NCBI GenBank assembly: GCA_963969595.1
Contig: OZ018417.1
Span: 8,682,501 to 8,746,500 of the forward strand
DNA: 64,000 nt
Direction: 5' to 3'
Source: Neckera pumila
Lineage: Eukaryota; Streptophyta; Bryopsida; Hypnales; Neckeraceae
Numbering within the stretch: the stretch's first letter is position 1; the number at the start of each line of letters is the position of its first letter. Made by a program: the position numbers and the translations under genes. Shown here one piece after another: positions 12,301 to 24,645 of the stretch. The notes under the pieces were generated by a model. It was not told where the DNA came from, did not search any database, and worked only from the letters and a program-made list of their open reading frames with translations.

Positions 12301-15300
12301 GCTGTCAGTTGCTTCGCTTGAGCGTGGGGGTTGGTTCTTCTTGGCCTTCTACTGGTGTAGAATTTGCGGGTGCATCCAAGCATTATATTGATTTCGACCT
12401 CTCCACATCAACCGCCCAGGCCCTTCCTTTTGGCGCCAGTGCGGGAGTTTTCGATCTCTGTTGCAGCTGTACATGAATCGTTGACAAACTTCACTCACCC
12501 TTCCACGGTTCCACCTAAGGTAGCTCCCTTCCTAAGCCCTTCGTGTGGTACGTTGCTGCCCACGACTTTAGAACGGTTGTACTGTGAGGTATTGTACTGC
12601 GGCTGGAGCTATTGGATTGTGGAGATAGAGCACCACATTTGCGTGAATCAATTTCTTGATGGAGTGAGCTTTCTAGCTAGCTAGCCAGTCCAAACTTTCG
12701 CCTTCGGATTATCCTGATTGTTCACATCACCGGAGAAGATTCCAGTGAGATATGAGCAGATCTCGTCAAAAGATTCGATTCACACAATTTTGCCGAAGTA
12801 AGCGTTTTCGAAAGTTGTCATTCGAAGGTGTGCATTCTGCTCGCTGGACTGATACCGGTACTTCTTCGTCTTTGAGTCTGGTCGGTGGAAGTGAATAGAT
12901 ATGGGTTGAAGCTTTTCTGTGAGCAGCAAGCGATGTTCTTGTGGTGAAGTACGTCCTCGGTGGTCTCAGTACGCTAGGGATCATTCAAGCTGGGGAATTT
13001 GTATTGATGGGGTCCGTTATGTCTGTGGTGGAATGTAGGTACGATCCTCAGATAGACGTGTAATCACGACCTCAGGTTTGGAGTTATCAAGTGGTGGACC
13101 ATCGGCATCTACAATGCAGCAAAAGTTGTTGATGATGCCCAGAAGACAGAAGCTCGAGGACAATAGATTCAGCGATTGCCGACCGGCCTCCCAGCACATT
13201 TGAAAAGCTGAAGCGACGTACCCAGTGAAGAATGCAGTAAGTCCAGAAGGTAAGGCCCTCAACCCGTAACTCTGCAATGGTGCGTAGTAACGTTCAAGTT
13301 CACGGATGTTGACTGAAGGGCGGTACTGAGATATATGACGGGCCTAGCCACTAAGATTAGTGCAAAATGAGTATTCCATATGCTATTCCAGTAGCCGTAG
13401 TGCTCTTAGTAGTTCCTGCTAAGGAATACGATTCTTCAGTTCATTCTCTCGAGGTCCTCATGTTGATCGATCAAGAGTTTCTCTGATTGCTGTTCAAGAT
13501 TTTTTGACTGGAAGCAAGCATTGAATAGACCTCAGGCGTAGCTTCTTGTGCACGATCGCTTGGTCTGTCGGATGGTACAAATACCAAGAGTCCAGGTGTC
13601 CAGCAATTAGGCAAAAAACTAAACGTACTTCAAGGCTTAGTTTGTGGAATCGGTCAGGAGAACTTGCTTGCCCTCGGCTCTTGCCATTTCTTTGGGTTAG
13701 AACACTGCCGTGATCGAGAATCGCGCGAATTTGCAGCTCTATAATGGGGAGGGGTATTGGAGACAACGGTTACAGCATGCCACTGGTGACTGATCCAATT
13801 GTGATATAACTGCAACGTCAATTTAGTTACCTTGGTGCAATTCAGAGTGTCAAAGTTGTGACATTCAACTTCTCAAGACTGGAGAAACTGCTCAAAGACT
13901 GGTATAGATTTATGTCTCAGGCCTGGAAAAAGGCCAGTGTTGTGAGATTCCGCCGATTTAACGTAATTGACATTCTGCCAGAGCATGACAGTTACTCACA
14001 TTGTACAGAACTCTGGTCCAGCGCAGCTTCACAATAGTTCACCAATTTCGTCCCGTGTACCGGTACACATGCATTAGCTTGAGCCTTGTTTTGGTGTCGA
14101 GAATTGGGTCACAAAACTCATTAGCTTTGGTTTTGACAGCCAATCCATGACGAGAATATAATTAAGGGTTTAGCTTAGGTTTAGCTTAAACTGCGAAGCT
14201 ACCTCCCTCGCTGTCAATGATCTGCGGTGATGTGAAATGCACTGCCATGGCACTTCGTGAGTACGGACTTCCCATCTGTCTGTACATACGGTGCGGTTTA
14301 CATCACACGTAGCTTCCCTAGCTGCACTTACATTACTGGGGCACCAGTGGAAGCAAATAATGTAATAGAACTAGAAAACCAAAGTAGTATAGAGTAGTGC
14401 GATTAACGCTACAGAGACGTGGCTAGTTGAGATGAAATCAATTTGTAAAATTTGGTCGTAGCTAGCCTGAGCTGTCTGCTGCAGTAGTTTGACCACATGC
14501 AGTTTGAAATTCACTTTCCAAGTTAAGGATGTCTAGATCATTGTGGTCGGTGTCTGAGGACTTTGAAAGCTCGCAGAGTAGTCTCAGGGGTCAAGAGTTG
14601 AATGATCAATATATTAGGTAGTAACTCCCCCAGAGACATGCACTTCGTGTAACTGACGAGCTAACGAGTGGTACAGTCATGCGGGGATCAAGTTTTGAGC
14701 GATAGTGCAGGAAACGTTCTCCGACTGTACAGAACTGCGAAAATAGAAAATATTTCTCTAAATTAACTACATTATTTGCAATTGCAATATCGGTAACCGT
14801 GCAGTAAATTCTTTTGGTTTTCTGAATTACAGTTACGTCGGTTGTGTCCCCCGGGCTGGGCCAGGGAGGATTAAGTGAGCACCTTATTGCCCCGCGGTAT
14901 ATCCCTGGAGAAAACACTGGAGTTTCTTTATTTGCTAGTTTGCCACCCTGCCCACCATGATGAAATTAGCAAATTCTGAATTCATGTTAGGAATCAAAGG
15001 CCTCAGATTAGCTAGGAGAGGTGAAGAAATACAAAATTTACGCAGCAATGAGGGGGCAATAAGGGGGTCTAACCTCCCTGGCCCGTCGGTTGGTGCTGTC
15101 AAAATCAGGTCACAAAGGAGTTTATGTTCACGCTGTAGCATTACCGTGCATACCAACAAGCAGTGTTCACTCAGACGCGTTGCATAATTCAGTCCATGCT
15201 GGTGTACACTTAGCTCATGAATCATGCCTAAATTATCTAGTGTCGTACAATTTGCTTGGTCTTCGGCCTGTCTTGAAAGTACTCTTGCCCAATTGCCTCT

Positions 15301-16350
15301 AGCTTGCGTAGAAGGGTCACGTGCATTCTAGTTGCCATTCCCGGAAGTCCGGAAACTGTTGCCAACAGTAATTTAATCTGTCGTTTTTGAACGAATGATC
15401 TCGACATGGTGATTAGTATATAATTGATGCGATATCTGATGGCAGACACACCTGGAAATGATATTATTCGAGCTAGAGCTGGTGGATTTATGATCTTACA
15501 ACGCTCGAATTAGGCAGCCGCAGCTTGCTAGCTTCTCACATGGTATTTCGAAGAAGGGCACCGATAACCCCTGGCATGGGAACGAAGGCGTGTTGCTGGA
15601 GAGCTTCATCCACCCCAACGCATGATGGGCCCAGGCCTCTCTCGAAAGCAAACGTCGTCAAGTATCGATCATTGAGCTCCAGAGGTACATACTCAACCAA
15701 CCTGGCTAACCTTACTTTTTCAAATTCAGTCACGAAACAGAGGCACTGACAGTGTAACTGATGGACGTACACGTCTGTGGGGGCAGTTTAACAGTATGCT
15801 CTTCAATTTGATATGGTATTATATAAGCATGAAGCTGCATGTGACGAGATAATATTCGAGCAGAATTAACAAATTCCGATTATCAGCATATTCATACATG
15901 CTGTTGTATGTAATTGATACCTCAATGGTTATTCTCGTTAAATTTGCTTGAACGTTTCAGAGCACTGTCAAAGCTGTGCCAGTCTAAGTGCCCTGAGCTC
16001 TGAAAGCTAGCCTCGATCGATCGACGTTACGTTTACTACCGAAACTGCTCCAAATCACGCCATCTAAAGGAATATGCTATTGTGAACTTCGGATTACGGT
16101 CCCCAGAGTGAAGTACGTACCAATCGATGTTACGCGTACTGACATGTATTGACATGTGGAACTGCAACTGGCTGAATCCCACTGCAGCATGCAGCAGCTG
16201 AAATTTGTTCGTGTTAATGGCATGTGATTTCATGTACGTGTAATGGCAATATGGAATTGTCAGCTGCTGAAAATTGATCAAGTCCGAGTGGAATTTCATC
16301 AGGATCGAGCTGATCGATTCGCTCAATCCGAAGTGTGGTAGCTCTATTCC
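6316..16350. other. Long intergenic stretch with no supportable gene
   Basis: 6316-7300 is AT-rich. From about 7300 the composition becomes more balanced and the sequence looks largely low-copy, with ATT/TAA microsatellites at 7968-8020 and several GCTAGC/GATCGATC clusters. Many short overlapping frames occur between 7361 and 15772, none with a recognisable domain. The only structured part I can point to is the repeat set at 9990-10580. The last few hundred bases must include the promoter and 5' leader of the AP2 gene at 16351. Confidence 0.5.
9990..10580. repeat. Local repeats: two direct copies and one inverted copy
   Basis: A block with ATTATGAGTAGAAATGAAAC and TTCTTAATG occurs near 10256-10355 and again near 10475-10575. 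Its diverged reverse complement lies near 10020-10105 (AGCATTAAGAAGTTTTATTT). Both direct copies continue with TTTCTAGTTTCARTATAAT and GTAAAATCACT. The arrangement could fold into a hairpin or be a degraded fold-back element. Confidence 0.5.
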
Positions 16351-19300
16351 ATGTCCGACGGCGAGGAGACTCCGACTCTGGACGTGGACGCGGACGAGCC
16401 GGAGGACTCTGGCGAGCCCATGGACAGTCCCCCGTCGACGTCGAGGTCGACGGAGGGAGCCGCAGGCGGACGAAGCAAGAAGGCCAAAGTGGAAGGGGCA
16501 GGGGGCGATACGCGGCACCCCGTGTACCGCGGCGTGCGCAAGCGTCCGTGGGGCATCTGGGTGACGGAGATTCGGCGGCCCAAGAAGAAGTCCCGCATCT
16601 GGCTGGGCAGCTTCGCCACCGCCGAGATGGCCGCCAGAGCGTACGATTGCGGTATTAATTCCTCTCCACCTTCCTCTCCACCCCCCTCTCACTAGAATTC
16701 GTTCAGAAACATTGAAGCTTTGCTGATAACTCCAAGACGTGATTCCCAAAAACACTAACCCTAAACGTTGTGCAAAAGGAACAAAGTTTTGGAACACGTT
16801 TGCTGAAAAACGTTGCCCAAGCACGTAAGCATGTTGCATTTCTGGTGATAAACACAGCCTGAGAAAGCCAACCCAAGATGTCCATCTATGAATCGCTTGA
16901 AGAATTTCATAGTCAATGTCCTGTGATCACCATAGAATAGGATACAATCATGCACGAGCTAGTATATGTATATATACCAGGACTGAAATTGGGACACAGA
17001 AGGACATTTGTCCCTCCAAATTCTAATAGTAATTTGCACATTCCAAATTTGGTCATTAGTTACTCTACTTATAAATATATCTGCTCATATATATAAACAT
17101 AACGTCAATTTTGTTAAACCGGCTTGATTCCGATCCTGCGTAAAAATTGTGACATATATGTACGAAAAGGTCTAAAATTTAAGGATTTACCTTTCAGAAC
17201 GTTCTGAAAGGTAAGGTGCCAAAGTATTGGAACACCGTCAATATAACGAAATTGACCGGCTTGATCCGAACCGTTACAATGGTCATAGAGCGCTGAAATT
17301 GTGACGCTCAGTTGCCAAGAATTCTGAGATTAAACAAATGGGATAGACGTGGCGACTGAGGCACTTAATTACACTTAAATCCACCATTTTAACAAATATG
17401 GGGTTGTCGCCCGTGTTCTCGACATTGGGAATGACATTGGGATGTAGTGAAGATTGTTTCCAAGCTCTTGAGGCTTCTATTGACGACAATCGCTGAAATC
17501 AACGTCAATTTCATGAAATTGGCGGAAATTCACGACTTGGGGCTGTTTCAGAGCGCTCACTGAAACGTATGTATGATTGATACCAGTCCCAGCGCTCTGA
17601 ATTGTGTTAATACAACAAAAATTATATAAACGAGGACTTGTTATAGATTTAGGTTTAAAGATGCCTTTTTTCAAAGAATGTTGTTTTAGAACAAACACAA
17701 AGAATATAGTATTGGAAAAATCAACATAAAAGAACAGCATGGGGATCCATACTGCTTCCACTAATGTCAATTTTAGAAATTTGGCGGATATTCTCGGCAT
17801 TGGTTCTTAACGTAAATGAGTATTTATAACCTACAGGTGATAGCCAGCCAGCCACTTCTCTCTTCGTGGTTTCTATTCCCAACTCTCAATTTTCTAAAAG
17901 TTTCTTGCTTCAACAGCCCTCGCTGACTTCTGTAAACAGTGCCCTCATTGTGATTACTTTATAACTAAAAATCTGGAGCATAGTTGTTGAGAGATTGCAT
18001 CCTTTGCCAGCTTGACGAGCTATTGGAGCTCTCCATGCACTATTTTCTACAACCGAGTTTGTGGAGACAGTTAGCTAGAGTTCATCATCCATTTGCAACT
18101 AAATGTTTCTTTCTTTCTTGTGCCACTTGCAGCAGCTCTCGCATTGAGAGGAAACGGAGCCCTTCTCAACTTCCCAAAGCTGGCGCATTCGCTCCCCAGG
18201 CCATCCGACCTCTCCGACAAGTCCATTCAAGCAGCAGCCACCACAGCTGCGAACAAGTTCAGCGCGCATCGTGTCAACCCTACGAGCCCCGATATTCAAC
18301 AAGCCAATACTCCTTCTCCACCTCCAGCCACTTCCTCTCCAGATGCTGGCAAGTCAGAGCAACGAGCTTCAGCATCAAAAACTACTGCAACCCCAACCTC
18401 AAGCACGTCCCAGAGAAAGCCTCCGCAAAGGCAAGCGAGCCTGAAGCGAGCGGAGCAGCAGCTCCAGAGCAAGAGGGTACTGCAGAGGAGTAATGAATCA
18501 GCTGGAGGAGAGTCATCCAGTGTTTCTGGTGGCAAGAAGACGACGGTGGAGAAGAACGAGCAGCTGCAACATCAGCCTGATTTGGAGAGTAATAACAATA
18601 ATGTTATGATGGTTCCAGCAGATCCTAGTTCAGCTCCTAAGGTATGTAATTCACCCTAATATCAACACACTTACTGAATGATCTCATTAGTGTAAACGTT
18701 GAAATTCTGGATCATGCAGTCTAACATTTGGAAGAGAATCTCAATGCAAGTTCATTTTGTACTTTTTCCGACAGTCTGATATTATCTCTGTGGCTCTTAC
18801 GAAGTTGAAATTGAAGGAAATTTAGCAGAGCCAGCTCTAATTGAATCCCTGCGTGAAAAACATGTACATGTGGGGCACATTGTACACTGATTGATGTGAG
18901 ACCTTGTACGGTTTGTTTACATTTTTCACATAGGGAAATAATATAAATGGCTGTGTAATGTTGACAATAGACGACTCCCTGATTGAACGGAACCCTTGAA
19001 ATTTGAAATTCATATTTCAGTTTTGTTTTCATCGGTTTGAGAATTTAAGTCTTCAACTGTCATTGTTTCTTTGAGTAAGCTTGTGATGGTTTTAGAGACT
19101 TCGTGCTTTCCTTTTAATTCTAATTTGAGATGCCGTCTTTTGGAGGTCGCTTACCTTAATTCTTCTGGTGTGTAGCAACAGCAACAACTGCCGCTGCAGC
19201 CACCGCCGCCGGTGTTTCATTCGGAGGATATTTTTGAACCAGAAGTGGGGTTGACAAATTTGTGTGATGCCATGTGCATCCCTCCTCCAGGGGATGCAGA

Positions 19301-19370
19301 GCTGGCCAACATTGAAACTGACGTCGAAGAGGGTTCCACCATCTGGGAGCCCCATCTCTGGAGTTACTAA
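16351..19370 (+). CDS. DREB-type AP2/ERF transcription factor, three exons, 334 aa
   Basis: Nuclear DNA-binding activator of the AP2/ERF superfamily; the DREB class usually binds CCGAC-type elements of stress-responsive promoters. My exons are 16351-16651, 18133-18641 and 19176-19370; every junction is GT-AG and the phases match. Residues 1-57 are acidic and Ser/Pro-rich with a basic patch (RSKKAK, 41-46). The AP2 domain spans about 58-115: [10 protein letters not shown], then WVTEIRR and RIWLGSF, ending ALLNFP. Val71 is the DREB-diagnostic position 14, but position 19 is Arg76 instead of the usual Glu. The tail is Ser/Thr/Gln-rich, followed by a QQQQ/PPPP stretch, an acidic region and the terminal LWSY typical of CBF/DREB1-like and related DREB proteins. 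Intron 1 (1481 bp) interrupts the AP2 domain after AYDC, whereas most angiosperm DREB genes lack introns. The start is the first ATG of the open frame; the promoter is undefined. Confidence 0.9.
17187..17214. repeat. Perfect 28-bp palindrome in intron 1 of the AP2 gene
   Basis: The half-site TTACCTTTCAGAAC is followed directly by its exact reverse complement. The centre contains GAACGTTC, the inverted GAA/TTC pairing used by heat-shock factors. Whether anything binds it is unknown. Confidence 0.7.
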
Positions 19371-21235
19371 CTTCAGGAGTTACCAATCAATTACAAAACC
19401 CTTCCACCAATTCAACCATTCAATCGTAGGTTTCAGAGTAGTTTCGCAGGGGGCAAAATGTTCACCAATTCAGTAATAATGGGAGCTCAACCGAATAGAG
19501 CAAAAGTGGTGAATACTATGAAATTTTAACCCCATCTTTTTCTTAGCAACAATGCGTCAGATTCATCACTGAAAGCTCGAGAAGAGACAAGTCTCCAATC
19601 ACACAGAGTGAAGATCTATGAGTTTTCAATGTTGAAAATTATTACCTATTTCCTTGCTCAATGTGGGAGCTGCCATGGCTTTCTATGTTGAAAAAGTCTT
19701 TCAAAAATGCAAGAGCACGCTGCATGATAGATTGTTGTCCAACAATGAGACCTCCAACAATGCGGAAGTGGCTCCTCCTCTGAAACTCAGTATTCATGGT
19801 GTCCGTAGGTAGTTTTAGACCATACAGATTTGGATCTCAACTCTCTCGCTCCCCTCATTAGTTAATATACAGAATGGCCAAGGCTCTCGGATTCGAGTGC
19901 CTCTGAAGTAAGACTAGCGACATGCTGTCTGTCTTTCTAGAAATTACATGATGAAACTGACGAACTGCTTTCCCTTGTTGAGTTGTTGACAACCGGCAGC
20001 TTGAGTAGATTTTCCATTTGGTATAATTTTCGCTTCCAGATCGAGTTCTTAGGTGAGCAATTCAGAGTAGTAGTACCCTTTCATTCAAATCCTCATATGG
20101 TAATATATCGATCACAGTTGAAGTAGACTTTGGGTATCAGGTTATGGAATTTGACTGTCTCGATCTGAAACCACAAGGCTGACGATCTATCCTCCTTCAA
20201 ACGGAGTGGTAGTTGCAAACAAACTTTCAATTTTCAAGAGAGGCGAGTAGCAATCTGAGGTCAATGTAACAAGTCATAAATCTGGTAATCATGTACGTGC
20301 CTTCTCGATCGGGGGCGGGGGGACACGCGGGAGCATGTGCTTTCTGTCCAACAACACAGTTTTAACTTAACTTGCATTATTATGGACTGTTGTTTCAACT
20401 CATACATTTGGTTCAAACACTGCGATTTCGTAACATCCCGGACTGTTGTTCCTCGTGTTGTTCCTCGTGTTGTTCGAAGTTGCTCTCACCTCATTTAAGT
20501 TATGGGGCTTCACACACGGACACTAGAACTACGACCAGCTGATATTGAACCCAATGCCAATTTCTTTACATTCTTTATATTGTATTGGCTTGATTCAGAG
20601 ACAAAATTGTGACACTCAATCGCTGAAAGCTCTCAAAACTAGAACTGCTGTAAATTTTGGTTTCAACTCTTGAAAAGTGCCAATACTACTGTGAATGGCC
20701 GCCAATGTAATGAAGTAGTCATGAATCCGTTACTTGAAAAATGTACAGTACTTATAGGATACATTTACCAACACACAGTCACCCGTGTAATTCCTAAAGA
20801 CAAAGAGCATGGTTTGTTTCTCCATAACTGTAATATAATTTGAGCTCCTCCAGCCGTCCACATCTCTCAGGAAGAATACCCTACGTGAAGGTCAGATTCA
20901 GCATAAATTAAGTCATTTTTGTAAAAAAGCGTCACATGTCATCTTGTGAATGGTGTGAGGTGATGTGAACCTTTGAAAATCTAATGTGGAAATTCAATTT
21001 TGGCACTGATTGCTGAATCAGACCTTCACCTGCAATAGCCATCCTCCTTTGGACTCCAAGTGAGAGTTCCTAGGACAGCATGCACCAATATTTTTAGTAT
21101 AGGTGGATAATTATCCGGCATGAGAATTAGGATGCCCAATCTCACAATGCCATCATTGCAAACCATGAATGGATTGAATGCTACAATGCTACAACTATAA
21201 TCAGTATTGAATAGTATGTCCTTGTGATAAATAGT
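19371..21235. other. Downstream of AP2 gene; no further gene seen
   Basis: The 3' UTR and poly(A) site of the AP2 gene must lie in the first part but I cannot place them. A block near 20585-20635 (TTGGCTTGATTC, AAAATTGTGAC.CTCA, CGCTGAAA) repeats motifs found inside intron 1 of that gene (17115-17150, 17255-17310), so it is a small dispersed repeat. No other coding sequence is supported. Confidence 0.45.
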
Positions 21236-21877
21236 TTAACTCCTAAATGCCCAAGGCTTATTTTGAGCTTCTTGGAATTTGCTCTAAATTGAACAAAAAG
21301 CCAACATTTTGATAAGTTGAATCAATTTTTTTGAAATGTAACCATACAAATTCAAAATAGACATGCTAGAGATCACATAGGAAAAGAAAACACGACAATA
21401 TCATTTAAGGATTGAAAGATTATAATGTTTGATTAAGAGGGTGTTAAAACTATAAAAATCTTTCAGCTCTTCTTTTGCATATTAAATCTAAAAAGTTGGT
21501 CACCAAAAAAATATGAGGTTGAAGGGCCTAATATGCATCATCCCAATCAATTTATGGCTTCTCAAAATCTAACCTACAATTTTTTTAAATGGATTTCCAG
21601 TGTGATTTTTTCTCCAAGATCTAGTGTATTTGAGGCTCATTTCAAGGAGCCTTCAACACTACGGAAAGTCAAGATTGCAATGAGTACACTTGCACAAAAT
21701 CTTAAACATAAAATTTATAATTCTTCATTTTCATAATTGGATATTTGATGCTAAAACTAAACTTCCAAAAGAATTTGTTAGAAATAGAAACTACTAAGAA
21801 TAGAAACTTTGTTAGGTCTTATTTAACTTCAAAGTTTTGTCGACACCAAAATTTGGTGCCTTGGGTATTTAGGTTAA
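21236..21877 (+). mobile_element. TTAA/CCCCTAAA-family element, copy 4 (642 bp)
   Basis: Left boundary TTAACTCCTAAATGCCCAAGG, right boundary GCCTTGGGTATTTAGGTTAA, so the termini are inverted repeats of about 20 bp flanked by TTAA. The interior closely matches the elements at 51294-51940, 52723-53516 and, reversed, 34317-34932 (shared TTTTGATAAGTTG, GATCTAGTGTATTTGAGGC and AAGTCAAGATTGCAATG). A 67-codon frame inside (21533-21736) is not preserved between copies. Confidence 0.75.
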
Positions 21878-24645
21878 ACCACACTAAATAAAAATAACCA
21901 TTTTGGTGTACGAGAATTTGGAGTCTAAACATCCTCTTTTGTACTTGAATAACTTGCCAAAATTAATGTAATACAAGGCAATCACTATGGCATAAATACA
22001 TTATTTCTTAGACAAATGGATAACACTAAATATAGACAATGAGAAAATTTTAAGCCTTTCTTTTTCTTAACATTCTGTAGCAATGATTGTAGGATTGCAA
22101 AAGAAAAACAAATTACTTGGGTCGTTGCATGAATGACCTTCCGTTTTGTTCCACTTTGGCCGTTTTCAGCCATTTTTTCGGGAGTACTATAAAAATAGAA
22201 AAACATTTTAAAAAAAATATGAAAAGTATGAGAAATGTATACACCTATAACAAAAAGATACCCTATGAAGGAAAAGCAAAAAAATTCTTTAAATAGGAGA
22301 ATTAGAAAAGTGCAGAATCACAAGAAAATACATACTTTAACATTTTAATTTGTTAAAAATAGAAAAAGCAATTTAAAAAAAAACTGAAAAATTCCATTTG
22401 AGAAGACTTCATGGTAAAGAGATTTCACCAAAAAAGTGATCCTAAAACCATCTTCAATGTTCAGAATTGCATGCGCAAGGGAACCCTCTTTGCATGGATG
22501 TAGAAGATATAAAATAAAGTATTTTTTTAAGGCCCCTTGGTAGAAACATGAGTTCCTATTATGAAATAGACCATAGGAATTTCAGCTCCAAATCATTAAA
22601 TTTGGGGACTCCTTACGTAGTAAAAACCCTAAAATTCAAAACGTGACAAATTAGTTTAAATGATTTTTAAATATAAATAATTTCTGAATTTTTTTGAAAA
22701 ATATGAGATATGATTAAACTCATAAAAAGAATCTCTACTAAAAATTTCAAGTTCATACAAGTCATGCTTCAAAAGTTATTGCAAAATGAAGCTTCGGTAC
22801 TACGTTTGTGACAATTTTCCAATACAGGTCTTTCATGCAATCACCCACTTACAAACATAGAAAAAATGTGTGGTGAAGAAGACAATTGCAACTTGTATTA
22901 AATATTTTATAATGTATGTGCTTGCCTCAAACAAGATCTTTGTCTACAATATGCAAGTTCCTTTTTAGACTCCATTTACTTATTTGATAAATTTGTAAAG
23001 TTTGGCAACTACAAAATATTCTACTTTTGTCATTTTAACTATCATACTAGCAATTGGCGCTTGCTTTGCTACGCATTAAATATATTACTTTCATCAATTT
23101 TTCATGTAATAGAATGTAGATAAACAAAGTATGTATAATCTTTAAATGAAAATATTGACATCCTCATATAATATTCTTTGAAATTTTTTATATAGTGCAA
23201 TATAAAGTAATTAAAGAAAATCTTTATATCATAATTTTTACAAAATAACCTTTGCAAAGATGAAAACATTGCAATAAGAATAAATTAATCAAGTGAACAA
23301 TGTAAGTAGAATCTTCACATTTGAATATGTAGAACGATGCAAGCAATTGGTGCTTCCTTATTTCTTAATATCACATTTTAAAAAGACATGAAATTTTTCT
23401 ATAGTTTTGTTGTCTGAAAAGTTTCTTTGAAATTTTTTTAGAAGTATCCATTTGATTTTCAAATATTTCACGAAAAGAATACATAATATATAGTAGAAAG
23501 TATCCTATGGCTATTACAAAAGCAATTGAATTCTATAATATTATTCAAAATTGAATTGTGATATTATAGAAGTTGTTGTGATTTTAGTAGTATGATATGC
23601 CATCCATATTGAAATTGCTTCATTGACATCTTAAAATCGCCATTTTGACTATGAAAAATATGCTTTCTAATATTAATAATATTTTCATTAAATACACCAC
23701 TTACATACTACTATGCCAAGAAAAGTTAGAAAACAATCAAATGCTTCCCAATATACACAAAATATCCTAAAACAAACAATGCTCTTCACACCACCTCTAT
23801 CCCAACCCTATGCTTATAGCACCTTCTTTTTACAACTCTAAAAAATTACCCAATTCTCAACCTATTTCCCTTCCCCTTTTCAAATTAAATTAGTTAGTGT
23901 AGAGTCTTCATTTAATTTTATGAAGATATCCAATGTAGATGTCACTCGGACTCGCTTTTTGGAGTCCAACGTGGAACTCTAATTGAAAAAACTCATCATA
24001 TACACCAGCTAAGTTATTAGAATGGTTGGAGTTATTTTTCTTCTCTCTCTACAATTTTTAATAAGTGGTTCCTCCAAGTCAAGCACTTAGGAATTGAAAC
24101 TTCATTTCTTCATCCATATCTCAAGGTCCCAAAATTTCATCCACCCTCGCTTGCAATAAGGTAGTCTGCTCTAAATTAAAGCGCCCATGCTCTAAAAGTG
24201 ATTACAACACAAAGATACATTTTGCTTTCTTCAATGTACCAAAAATGTACATTTGAAGAGGTTGTTGCTTTTAGTAATCACTGCATTTCCAACTTCAAAA
24301 ATTTGTAACTAAATCCATGAAGGTCCAAAAAAATGAAACGACTTGAGTTAGATGTGAATTCCATTTTAATTTCTTCCTACTAAAATCTACTGAAAATTGT
24401 TTCAAGGAGTTTAGCTTCCCCGAAATGGAAATCAGCTCTTAAATGGTCGCTTTGAGAGCAGACCATCCCTCCCCTCATCCACGCAGCGAATGATGCAGGA
24501 TGAATAAAGGAATGACAGTTGGATGAAAATGGGATGAAGTTGGAGAGGCGGGAGTACTCGTATCCACAGCAGCATTTCGCACGCCAAACGCTCTTCAAGA
24601 GACGATGCCTTAAGCTGAAAGCTTTCCTTTGGTGTGGCTATCGCG
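21878..24645. other. AT-rich repeats, then promoter region of the pfkB-like gene
   Basis: 21878-24300 is AT-rich. It holds an inverted copy of repeat R2 near 22205-22340 and, at 24120-24250, a block that reappears reversed near 50550-50680 (CTCTAAAAGTGATTAC, ACATTTTGCTTTCTTCAATG). The composition turns GC-richer from about 24420, which probably marks the promoter and 5' leader of the gene starting at 24646. I see no separate gene. Confidence 0.45.

Noticed and set aside
12431..12446. TGGCGCCAGTGCGGGA, resembling a retrotransposon primer-binding site
   Set aside because: Plant Tat/Athila-type elements have TGGCGCCGTTGCCGGGG at this position, but the match is partial and I find no LTR end, polypurine tract or polyprotein next to it.
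15536..15772. 78-codon minus-strand frame (..LVEYVPLELNDRYLTTFAFE..)
   Set aside because: It reads like a protein over a short stretch, but I recognise no family, and an equally long frame occupies the other strand.
16036..16839. 267-codon minus-strand open frame
   Set aside because: It overlaps the GC-rich AP2 exon on the opposite strand; the long frame is a by-product of that codon composition and its translation has no domain.
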